Assembly: GCA_016721945.1 (NCBI GenBank) | Contig: JADKHC010000019.1 | Location: forward strand, 54,371 to 118,370 | Reading direction: 5' to 3' | Source: Verrucomicrobiota bacterium | Lineage (GTDB): Bacteria > Verrucomicrobiota > Verrucomicrobiia > Opitutales > Opitutaceae | DNA length: 64,000 nt | Part shown: positions 1 to 7,125 of the stretch, piece after piece | Numbering within the stretch: the stretch's first letter is position 1 | Layout of the letters: every line of letters begins with the position of its first letter | The notes under the pieces: model-generated | The model's input: the letters and a program-made list of their open reading frames with translations, nothing else | Told to the model about the DNA's origin: nothing | The model's database searches: none | Position numbers and translations under genes: made by a program

Positions 1-11
1 GGCGCTTCGCA

Positions 12-677
12 GTGAGTGAACCCGTTCTCACCGCCAGCGCGTTGCGCAAAACCTATCTGAGCGGCGACCGCCGGATTGAGGTGCTGAGCTGTGTCGATAT
101 GACAGTGCTGGCGGGTGAAAGCGTGAGCATTCGCGGAGAATCCGGCTCGGGGAAATCCACGTTGCTCAACCTGCTTGCGGCGCTCGATGCGCCCGACAGC
201 GGCGAGGTTTTTTGGGATGGAAAACCGAGCATCGGTACCGAAGTACGCGGCACATATCTCGGCATGGTGTTCCAATCGTTTTACCTGATTCCGGAGCTCG
301 ACGCATTGCAGAACGTGCTCATGGCGCGACGTATGGTGGGACGAGTTGGTTCGGCTGAAAAAGCGCGCGCCAAGGAGTTGCTCGCGAAAGTCGGACTGGT
401 CGAGCGGGCGCATCACCTGCCGTCCCAGCTTTCCGGTGGCGAACGTCAGCGTGTTGCCGTGGCGCGGGCGCTCATGAATTCGCCGCAGCTCATTCTCGCC
501 GATGAACCGACCGGCAACCTCGACGAAAAGACGGGCGATGCGGTGATCGAACTATTGCTCGGGCTTTGCGCCGAAACCAAGACGGCTTTGATTCTCGTCA
601 CGCACAACGCCGCGCATGCGGCGAAGACGAATCGCAAAACTCTCCTCCACGAAGGGAAACTCCACGATGTTGTTTAA
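12..677 (+). CDS. lolD: LolD/MacB-type ABC transporter ATP-binding protein
   Basis: ATPase subunit of an ABC exporter of the LolD/MacB class; in this family the partner permease releases lipoproteins from the inner membrane or exports small substrates. Seen: Walker A GESGSGKST (residues 42-50), Q-loop FQSF around 87-90, signature LSGGERQRVAVARA (140-153), Walker B ILADEPTGNL (161-170) and switch histidine H198. The 221-residue length is usual. Start is GTG at 12; a TGA at 13-15 overlaps it, which suggests a GTGA junction with a permease gene (lolC/E) just outside the window. The 3' end overlaps the next gene by 11 bp, so the two are probably co-transcribed. The lolD assignment rather than macB-like or ftsE-like rests on overall similarity and the lpxB neighbourhood. 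Confidence 0.85.
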   Translation: MSEPVLTASALRKTYLSGDRRIEVLSCVDMTVLAGESVSIRGESGSGKSTLLNLLAALDAPDSGEVFWDGKPSIGTEVRGTYLGMVFQSFYLIPELDALQNVLMARRMVGRVGSAEKARAKELLAKVGLVERAHHLPSQLSGGERQRVAVARALMNSPQLILADEPTGNLDEKTGDAVIELLLGLCAETKTALILVTHNAAHAAKTNRKTLLHEGKLHDVV

Positions 678-1665
678 ATCAAAAAAAGAAAAAATCGTTT
701 GCGGCGTAATCGGTGTTGGCTCGCTTGGGCAACATCACGCGCGCATCTACGCTTCGATGAAGAACGTCGAGTTCGCCGGCATCTTCGAGACGAGCGATGC
801 TCGGGCGAAGGAGATCTGCGAGAAGCACAACTGTCGCCGTTTCGCCACGATCGAAGAACTCGGCGAAGTGTGTGACGCGGTTTCGGTGGTGGTGCCAACG
901 GATCGGCACGCTGAGGTCGCGCTGCCGTTGTTAGCGAAGGGTTGTCATTTGCTGATCGAGAAACCGATTTGTGCCTCGCTCGAAGAAGCAGAAAAAGTTC
1001 TGGCCGCCGCCCAGGCCGCTCACTGCATCGTACAGGTTGGCCACATCGAACATTTTAATCCGGTGATGAGCTTTCTGGAAAAGGAAATCGACCGGCCGGG
1101 CTACATCACAACCGAACGACTCGCTCCCTACCAAACGCGCGGCACTGAGGTGGGCGTGGTGCTCGATTTGATGATTCACGACATCGGCATCGTGCTGGCA
1201 CTGGTAAAATCGCCGATCGAGAAGATCGACAGCGTAGGCATGAACGTACTTTCAAAAACCGAGGATATCGCCAACGCACGCATCCAGTTTCAGAATGGTT
1301 GTGTCGCGAATCTCAGCGCGAGCCGCATGAGTCTGAAGAAAAATCGCGAGATCCGCATCTTTCAGGACAACGCGTATCTGTCGCTCGATTTCATGAACCA
1401 GAAAGGTCATCTCGTGAAGAAGAGCGACCTGATCGCCTACGGCTTAAAGTTGAAAGTCGGTCTGGCCAAGCCGGGTGACGTGAGTTCGATTCCGGTGGAC
1501 GATATTCCCATTGAAAAAGGCGAACCACTCGCCATCGAGTTAGCGAGTTTCATCGAGAGTGTGACGAAGGCGAAGCAACCGAAAGTCGGAGCAGCACTCG
1601 GCAAGAGTGCGCTTGAAGTAGCGATCACAATCACGGAGCAGATCCGGGCGAATAAGAAGCAATGA
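667..1665 (+). CDS. Gfo/Idh/MocA-family oxidoreductase
   Basis: NAD(P)-dependent sugar oxidoreductase of the Gfo/Idh/MocA (MviM) family, 332 residues. Seen: N-terminal Rossmann motif GVIGVGSLGQHH (13-24) and the family EKP motif at 98-100. The ATG at 667 is preferred over an upstream in-frame start because AAGGGA lies 9 nt before it (652-657) and the Rossmann fold then starts at the normal distance. It overlaps lolD by 11 bp and precedes lpxB. In the family, GnnA-type members oxidise UDP-GlcNAc at C3 for amide-linked lipid A; the position next to lpxB makes this tempting, but no GnnB aminotransferase is visible, so the substrate is left open. Confidence 0.85.
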   Translation: MLFKSKKEKIVCGVIGVGSLGQHHARIYASMKNVEFAGIFETSDARAKEICEKHNCRRFATIEELGEVCDAVSVVVPTDRHAEVALPLLAKGCHLLIEKPICASLEEAEKVLAAAQAAHCIVQVGHIEHFNPVMSFLEKEIDRPGYITTERLAPYQTRGTEVGVVLDLMIHDIGIVLALVKSPIEKIDSVGMNVLSKTEDIANARIQFQNGCVANLSASRMSLKKNREIRIFQDNAYLSLDFMNQKGHLVKKSDLIAYGLKLKVGLAKPGDVSSIPVDDIPIEKGEPLAIELASFIESVTKAKQPKVGAALGKSALEVAITITEQIRANKKQ

Positions 1666-1676
1666 AAACGATCCAG

Positions 1677-1770
1677 CTCACGCAAAGACGCAAAGGCGCA
1701 AAGACAATCAAGTCATTGTCGGTGCAATGTGTAGACTTTTCTTCTTTGCGGCTTCGCGTCTTTGCGTGAG
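1677..1770. repeat. Long inverted repeat of GCAAAG units
   Basis: Two 28-nt arms (1677-1704 and 1743-1770) are reverse complements with two mismatches; each is built of a repeated CGCAAAGA/GGCGCAAAG unit. It fills the gap between the oxidoreductase gene and lpxB and could form a large hairpin. The motif resembles a dispersed palindromic element found between genes in many bacteria. Because the flanking genes share direction, it may also act as an mRNA processing or attenuation site. Confidence 0.75.
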
Positions 1771-1775
1771 AAGTC

Positions 1776-2927
1776 ATGTCTTCTGCTATTACAAAATCGA
1801 TTTTGAGTTTGCCTGCACCTGTTGCCGGTAAGGTTGATCTACTGATCATCGCTGGCGAGCATTCGGGTGATGAGCATGCAGCGCGGATGTTGAGCGGGGC
1901 ACTGGCCCAAAGACCTGGCTTGCGGGTGGCGGCGCTCGGTGGTCCGCGTTTGCGAGCGGCAGGTGCGCAACTCCTGCGTGATATGACGGCGACTTCGGTG
2001 ATCGGTTTTGTCGAAACACTGAAGAGCATTTCGTACTTCAAGGCGTTGTTTAGCGAAATCTTGCGCTGGATCGGCGAGCATCAGCCGAGGGCGGTGTGTT
2101 TTGTCGATTCCTCCGGACTGAACTTGCGGATCGCGCAGCAGATGTTTGATCGCGGGCTTTCGGCCAAAGCGGGTGGGAAAATTAAAACGGTTTACTACAT
2201 CAGCCCGCAGATTTGGGCGTCCCGAGCGGGTCGGCGTTTCAAGATGGCGAAATATCTCGATGGTCTGGCGGTGATTTTCCCGTTCGAGCCCGAGGTGTAT
2301 GCAGACACGAAGCTGCCGGTGGAATTTGTTGGGCATCCTTTCATGGCCGAGCATGTGGTGTCGCCGGTGCGCTACGATCTGGATGGCCCTGTGTTGCTTC
2401 TACCGGGTAGTCGACGTTCGGCGGTGGAGCGGATTTTCCCTGTGATGTTGGCGGCATACGAGAAAGTTTCGGAGCGCGATGCGGTCGCGATCTATCCAAG
2501 CCAGGATATTCTTGCCGTGCTGCGTGCGGCGAATCCGCCGTCGCGCGTGGAGTTGCGCCCGGCGGGTGAACCAGTCGCGGCCTCGGCGGTGTTAACTAGT
2601 TCGGGTACGATGTCGATGCGGTGCGCTTTGGCGGGAATCCCTGGTGTGGTCATGTACCGAGCGCATCCGCTGGAGTACGTGCTCGGGCGGATGTTGGTGA
2701 AAGTCCCATATCTCGGCATCGCGAATTTATTGATCAAGGAACCGATGTACCCCGAGTACATCCAAGGCGCCGCGAAACCCGAAGTGCTGGCGAACGAGTT
2801 GAAGGCTTGTCTGAGTAATCCGAGTCGACGTGTGGAGACGGCGGCTCGAGCGGAGAAATTGCGAGCAATCTTGCACCAGCCCGCGAAGGGGAGTGCCGCG
2901 GATTGGTTGGTTCGGCAATTGGGGTGA
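1776..2927 (+). CDS. lpxB: Lipid-A-disaccharide synthase
   Basis: GT19 glycosyltransferase that joins UDP-2,3-diacylglucosamine and lipid X into the lipid A disaccharide on the inner face of the inner membrane. Seen: LpxB N-terminal motif AGEHSGD (26-32; the family usually has GEASGD or GEHSGD), the GGPRLRAAGA segment that follows, YYISPQIWASR mid-protein, a KVPYLGIANLL segment and the C-terminal UDP-binding half with LLPGSRRSAVERIFP. Length 383 is normal. ATG at 1776 lies right after the palindromic repeat. With LpxH-like and LolD proteins elsewhere it supports an LPS-bearing envelope. Confidence 0.95.
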   Translation: MSSAITKSILSLPAPVAGKVDLLIIAGEHSGDEHAARMLSGALAQRPGLRVAALGGPRLRAAGAQLLRDMTATSVIGFVETLKSISYFKALFSEILRWIGEHQPRAVCFVDSSGLNLRIAQQMFDRGLSAKAGGKIKTVYYISPQIWASRAGRRFKMAKYLDGLAVIFPFEPEVYADTKLPVEFVGHPFMAEHVVSPVRYDLDGPVLLLPGSRRSAVERIFPVMLAAYEKVSERDAVAIYPSQDILAVLRAANPPSRVELRPAGEPVAASAVLTSSGTMSMRCALAGIPGVVMYRAHPLEYVLGRMLVKVPYLGIANLLIKEPMYPEYIQGAAKPEVLANELKACLSNPSRRVETAARAEKLRAILHQPAKGSAADWLVRQLG

Positions 2928-2940
2928 GCGATATTTCTGG

Positions 2941-3009
2941 GTAGGGCGCGTTATCCTTAACGGGCGGGAAAATATTCCAACGCGGCGGATTAGGGATAAT
3001 CCGCCCTAC
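2941..3009. repeat. Palindromic intergenic repeat overlapping the hemA stop
   Basis: Imperfect inverted repeat: arm one (2941-2962) starts GTAGGGCG and contains TTATCC; arm two (about 2985-3009) ends with the complement, with TAGGGATAATCCGCCCTAC visible. It lies between the convergent lpxB and hemA genes and could serve as a bidirectional terminator-like hairpin. The minus-strand hemA stop codon (2990-2992) is inside the second arm, so the last residues of HemA are read from the repeat. Confidence 0.65.
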
Positions 3010-4045
3010 CTCGGTTATTATTAATCTGCTCCCAGATTGAGTTCGCTTTTTCGATTAAGATTTCGCGGGCGCGTGCTACTTTGGCGGTGCGGGCGGCGAG
3101 ATTTTCGTCGGCGATTTTGGCGAGGTCGTCGAGATTGTAGAGAAAGACGTTTTCCTTCTCGACCGCAGACGGATCGACGTCGCGTGGGAGGGCAAGATCG
3201 ATCAGGAATAACGGGCGTGCGGGGCGTTTCTTCATCGCCGTTTGGATGGCTTGACTGGTTACGACTGTCTGCGGCGCGGCGGTGGAACAGACGACAATGT
3301 CGAAGTCGGCGAGGGAAGACGACCATTGCTCGAAGGGCAGTGCCGTGGCACCGAGTGTCGTGGCGAGTTCTTGCGCACGTTCGAGGCGACGGCTGGCGAC
3401 GGTGAGCGCTTTCGCGCCACGACTTTGAAAGGCTTTCGCGGTCTTATCGCCGATCTCACCGGCACCGAGCAGCAGAATGCGCGCTTCGGCGAGATCGCCG
3501 AAAATCTTGGTGGCGAGATCGACGGCCACGTTGGCTACGCTGATCTGGCCTTCGGTAATGGCGGTGTGGGTACGGACGTGTTTCGCGTACTGAAAGTTTT
3601 TTTGAAAAACGCGGTTGAGGACCGGGCCAGTGCTGTGGCGCGTTTGGGCGGCGGCGTAAGCCTCCTTCACCTGGCCGAGAATTTCGGTTTCGCCCAGCAT
3701 CTGCGAATCGAGACCGGAGGAGACTTCGAGCAAGTGCTGGATGGCATCGCGGTTGAGCGCATGCTGGCGAATGGCGTGGAACTCGGCTTCGGAGAATCCT
3801 TGGAAGGCGCAGAACTCGCGTTGGAGGTTGTCGACGGTTGCGGTAGAATCAGCGAGACCGTAGAATTCGACGCGGTTGCAGGTGTTGAGCACGGCGTATT
3901 CACGGAGGCCGGTGAGTTGGCTAAGGCGTTCGCAAAACGCATTCATCTTGTCTGCGGTGAGAGCGAGTTTTTCGCGCAACTCAATCGGGGTGGTGTGATG
4001 GCTTGCGCCCAGCGTGAACAGCGTCGGGGGAATCGGTTCACTCAT
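2990..4045 (-). CDS. hemA: Glutamyl-tRNA reductase
   Basis: NADPH-dependent reductase that converts Glu-tRNA(Glu) to glutamate-1-semialdehyde, first step of C5 haem synthesis. Seen: LGASHHTTPIELREKL near the N terminus, catalytic cysteine C56 in LNTCNRVE, GLDSQMLGETEILGQVK, and the Rossmann motif LLLGAGEIGDKTA. Start is the ATG at 4045, which overlaps the ccsA-like stop by 4 bp (ATGA). Length is 351 residues, roughly 70 short of common HemA (about 420): the C-terminal dimerisation domain is missing or much reduced, and the last residues (NNNRGRADYP) are encoded by a palindromic repeat. Either a short lineage form or a 3' truncation by repeat insertion. Confidence 0.93.
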   Translation of the reverse strand: MSEPIPPTLFTLGASHHTTPIELREKLALTADKMNAFCERLSQLTGLREYAVLNTCNRVEFYGLADSTATVDNLQREFCAFQGFSEAEFHAIRQHALNRDAIQHLLEVSSGLDSQMLGETEILGQVKEAYAAAQTRHSTGPVLNRVFQKNFQYAKHVRTHTAITEGQISVANVAVDLATKIFGDLAEARILLLGAGEIGDKTAKAFQSRGAKALTVASRRLERAQELATTLGATALPFEQWSSSLADFDIVVCSTAAPQTVVTSQAIQTAMKKRPARPLFLIDLALPRDVDPSAVEKENVFLYNLDDLAKIADENLAARTAKVARAREILIEKANSIWEQINNNRGRADYP

Positions 4046-4884
4046 GGCTGGCTGGTGACGGGCACGAGAGATGGTGTCTTCCGGTTCGATTCGATGATGC
4101 CAAGGGAGAACAGGGCGGCGACGAAAAGTACGATGCAGGTCCACGCCAGACGTTTTGTCAGAAGGATGCCGCGCAGACGCAGGACAAGTGCGACCGCATA
4201 GGCCAGCCAGATCGAGCCGGTGATGAGAATCTTGATCGCCGCGACGCTGTCGCGATCCTCCATCCAGTGAACATAACCAACCGCGACCGCAGCGCTCATC
4301 AGCACTGCGCCGGCGGTCAGCAAGCGGAAGTTGATGTGATCGAGATCGACCACCGAGGGTAGAAACGAGAAAACGCCACGGAGGTGATGACGTTGCAAGC
4401 TGAAGACCTGAAGCAGGTACATGATCGAGGTCAGGGCAAGTAGGCCGAAGACGCCGTAGCTGAATAATGCGAGCGCGGCATGAAACTCGATCCAGGGACT
4501 ACCGCTAAACCCTTTGGTCATGCGCGCGATGTCCCATGCGGGGATAAGGAGTGAGACAAGCGTGAGTGTGGCCGAAAGACAGGTGTTGAAATAGCCGAGC
4601 AGACTCAGCCGGAAGGTCGGTCCGATAACGAGGTAGAGCGAGGTGGCGGACCAGGCGGTGAATTGAAAAAGCTCGAAAATATTTGTGATCGGGCAGCCGT
4701 GGACGGCCCGGCCGCGCAGGACAAGACCGACGGTTTGGAGCGTGAAGCCTGCGACGATCAGGATGTACATCCAGACGCGTGACTGTCGGCGTTCGCGCAG
4801 AAGTGCCACGGTCCCGAGGATGAAGCCGGCGAGATACAGCGTGGCGGCAAACCATAGCCAAGTGCGGTCAGAAAATGAGAACAT
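4042..4884 (-). CDS. CcsA/HemX-family membrane protein (cytochrome c assembly)
   Basis: Multi-spanning membrane protein, 280 residues from the ATG at 4884 (a GTG at 4896 would add four residues). About eight hydrophobic segments are visible with the family-like stretch GCPITNIFELFQFTAW near residue 68 and conserved histidines in later helices (HAALALFSYG, HWMEDRD). CcsA proteins handle haem during cytochrome c maturation; HemX members are found beside hemA and can affect HemA level. Its four-base overlap with hemA argues for the HemX type and translational coupling. No complete WWD signature was recognised. Confidence 0.8.
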   Translation of the reverse strand: MFSFSDRTWLWFAATLYLAGFILGTVALLRERRQSRVWMYILIVAGFTLQTVGLVLRGRAVHGCPITNIFELFQFTAWSATSLYLVIGPTFRLSLLGYFNTCLSATLTLVSLLIPAWDIARMTKGFSGSPWIEFHAALALFSYGVFGLLALTSIMYLLQVFSLQRHHLRGVFSFLPSVVDLDHINFRLLTAGAVLMSAAVAVGYVHWMEDRDSVAAIKILITGSIWLAYAVALVLRLRGILLTKRLAWTCIVLFVAALFSLGIIESNRKTPSLVPVTSQP

Positions 4885-5219
4885 CGTGGGACGCACAGAC
4901 TGTTTATAACGCCGTAAAGGGCAAGTGTGGGAATCAGGTCGGTGATGCGGCTCTCTTTGCCGCAGGTTATACCTGCGATCTGGTTGAGATGTTATAGAGC
5001 TTGGAGCGTTTTTGGCCTATGCTTATTTGAGATAGGGCATTGGTCTTCGAAGTATTTCCAGAATTGCCCGAATTAAGGCATTATGAGCGCCGTGAAATTG
5101 TCCGACTCCGATCACTCTGTATTAAAAAACTCCCTACACGGTTTTTTCCTGGCCGCAGAATCAGCGGCGAGGAACGGTGGTGCGGAAGAATGCTGCCAAT
5201 CGCAAGGAGGGCCAAGTCT
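4885..5219. other. Intergenic region upstream of the MarR locus
   Basis: About 335 bp between the divergent ccsA-like and MarR loci. Reading frames here lack recognisable family similarity. The region should hold the promoters of both directions, but no convincing -35/-10 pair was identified. A strong Shine-Dalgarno site at its right end belongs to the small reading frame at 5220. Confidence 0.4.
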
Positions 5220-5303
5220 ATGATCCCTGTGGTTTGCACGCTGCTCTTGCTCGTCGTCGTGGTTGCCTGGGATGTCGAGGCATCGGGTAAGGACAAATCT
5301 TAG
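5220..5303 (+). CDS. Candidate 27-residue membrane or leader peptide
   Basis: Short frame with a very good ribosome site: AAGGAGG at 5204-5210, 9 nt before ATG 5220. The product has one hydrophobic segment (TLLLLVVVVAW) followed by a polar tail ending in DVEASGKDKS. The tail is reminiscent of entericidin lipoproteins (Gly-Lys-Asp near the end) but the lipobox cysteine is not in place, so it may be a degenerate copy. It sits just upstream of, and overlaps possible starts of, the MarR gene, so it could also be a leader peptide. Function unknown. Confidence 0.4.
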   Translation: MIPVVCTLLLLVVVVAWDVEASGKDKS

Positions 5304-5322
5304 GACAGATTTTTTCGGTGTC

Positions 5323-5943
5323 ATGAAAGCTCAACGCGTCCACGTGAAAAAACCAAAATCTGCGGCGAGCCCGAAACGGATCGTCACGGAGAAGCGGGGT
5401 GTTGTAGCGCGGCGGAGTTCTGCGGCAGCGAGCACGTTTTCTCCTGACGTAAGTAACCAAGAGACATTTCCCATCCAGCATTTGTTGCGGATTGCCCGCC
5501 AGAGCGGCGTTGCTGAGCCAATGGCCTGCGCGTCCTCATTAACGTTGCTTATCACTAGCCGGGCGGTGAATCACTGCCTGCATCGTGTATTGAAACCGCT
5601 GGGTTTATCTGAGGGTCGGTTTGTGGCGCTCGTGACGCTCTATGCGCTCGACCCGATGCCGACTAGTTCGGCGGATCTCGCTTATCACACCGAGATCACG
5701 AGGCCTGCGATGACGGGATTATTGGACACGATGGAAGAACGTGGCTGGATCCATCGCAAACACCGTGTAAATGCCGACCGGCGGTTTTCGTGCGTGTCGC
5801 TGACTGACTCGGGCCGGGAGGTCACGACTTTTGCTATTCAACGCTTCCTCAAATCGGCGGCCGAAATCTCTGAGGATCTGAAACCGACACAGCACAAACT
5901 GTTCGACAAGATTTGCGCGCAATTTCGTCGCCGCAGTTTGTGA
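5323..5943 (+). CDS. MarR-family transcriptional regulator
   Basis: Winged-helix regulator of the MarR family, about 206 residues from ATG 5323 (an ATG at 5263 would add 20 residues). A basic 60-residue N-terminal extension precedes the MarR core: RAVNHCLHRVLKPLGLSEGRF, then the recognition region SSADLAYHTEITRPAMTG and the wing with DRRFSCVSLTDSGRE. MarR proteins bind palindromes and usually repress efflux or stress genes and are released by small ligands. It lies 69 bp before the RND efflux operon in the same direction and is the obvious candidate regulator. Start choice is uncertain. Confidence 0.85.
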   Translation: MKAQRVHVKKPKSAASPKRIVTEKRGVVARRSSAAASTFSPDVSNQETFPIQHLLRIARQSGVAEPMACASSLTLLITSRAVNHCLHRVLKPLGLSEGRFVALVTLYALDPMPTSSADLAYHTEITRPAMTGLLDTMEERGWIHRKHRVNADRRFSCVSLTDSGREVTTFAIQRFLKSAAEISEDLKPTQHKLFDKICAQFRRRSL

Positions 5944-6012
5944 CACAACGGTGACATGAAACATTTCTCCGACTGCTATTCTAGATTAAGCTGACTCCAT
6001 CGATTTTTACTT

Positions 6013-7113
6013 ATGACTAAACGCATTGTCCTCACTGTCTTGATTGCCCTCGTTGTTTTTGGCGCGATCTTTGGCTACAAATTTTACAGCATCAGCAAGA
6101 TGATGGCTGCGCGTGCCGGGATGCAAATGCCGCCGGTCACGGTGAGCGTAGCGAGTGTGCAGAAGCAGACCTGGCCCAATATGCTTACGGCGGTTGGTTC
6201 GTTAGCGAGTTATCGTGGCATCACAGTGAAGACCGAGTTGGAAGGGCCGGTGCGCGAGATCGTGGCACAATCGGGCGCCGTGGTCGCACAGGGTGATTTG
6301 CTCGTGGTGCTCGATACTGCGATGGAGGAAGCGCAACTTAGTGGTCTCGAAGCGCAGGCGAAACTGGCTGAAATCAACCTGACGCGTGCGCGCGAACTTC
6401 GCACGAATGGCACTAACACGCCTTCTGATCTCGATGGGGCCGAGGCTTCTTCGATTCAGAGCAAGGCCGCAGTTTCTCAGCTTCGTGTCACGCTCGCAAA
6501 GAAACGCATCGTCGCTCCTTTTGCCGGACGACTCGGTATCGTCAAAGTTTATCCAGGCCAATTTCTGAGCAAGGGCGATTCACTCGTTGTCCTTGAATGT
6601 ATCGATCCGATCCATGTCGATTTCTCGCTGCCGCAACAGGACTTGAGCCGTCTGGCAGTTGATCAAATCGTTAACCTAAAGGTGGACGCTTTCCCTGGAC
6701 GAGTTTTTGAGGCAAAGATCACGGCCATCAGCCCGCGTATCTCGGATGCGACGCGCAGTGTTGATGTGCGGGCAACTTTGGAAAACAAGGACGAAGCGTT
6801 GCGCCCTGGTATGTATGCCCGGGTTGAAGCGTTGCTTCCGCCGACTGAAAATGCGCTCGTGCTGCCTGGTGCTGCGGTGGTGCACAATCCCTACGGCGAG
6901 ACTGTTTATGTAATAGATAATGGTTTGGCAAAACAGCGTTTCATCAAAACCGGTCCGCAGCGCGGAGATCTCATTCTGGTCACAGACGGGCTGAAGGAGG
7001 GCGATCAGGTCGTCACGGCCGGACAGATCAAGCTGCGTAACGGCAGCGCGGTGCGCATCGATAATTCGGCTGCGCCCGAAGCCAACCCAGCCCCTAAGCC
7101 CAACGAAAGTTAA
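6013..7113 (+). CDS. RND efflux periplasmic adaptor (membrane fusion protein)
   Basis: Membrane fusion protein of a tripartite RND pump (AcrA/MexE/MdtA type), 366 residues. Seen: N-terminal membrane anchor (residues 4-22), lipoyl half-motifs around GPVREIVAQSGAVVAQGDLL and later APFAGRLGIVKVYPGQFLSKGD, a short coiled-coil hairpin between them rich in Ala/Leu (about 100-155), then beta-barrel and membrane-proximal domains (RSVDVRATLENKDEALRPGM). It links the inner membrane permease to the outer channel. First gene of the operon adaptor-permease-channel-phospholipase; 12 bp separate it from the permease gene. Confidence 0.93.
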   Translation: MTKRIVLTVLIALVVFGAIFGYKFYSISKMMAARAGMQMPPVTVSVASVQKQTWPNMLTAVGSLASYRGITVKTELEGPVREIVAQSGAVVAQGDLLVVLDTAMEEAQLSGLEAQAKLAEINLTRARELRTNGTNTPSDLDGAEASSIQSKAAVSQLRVTLAKKRIVAPFAGRLGIVKVYPGQFLSKGDSLVVLECIDPIHVDFSLPQQDLSRLAVDQIVNLKVDAFPGRVFEAKITAISPRISDATRSVDVRATLENKDEALRPGMYARVEALLPPTENALVLPGAAVVHNPYGETVYVIDNGLAKQRFIKTGPQRGDLILVTDGLKEGDQVVTAGQIKLRNGSAVRIDNSAAPEANPAPKPNES

Positions 7114-7125
7114 GCGGAGCCTGCC

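Noticed and set aside
3242..4201. Plus-strand 319-residue frame opposite hemA
   Set aside because: Antisense of the clear hemA coding sequence; no family motif.
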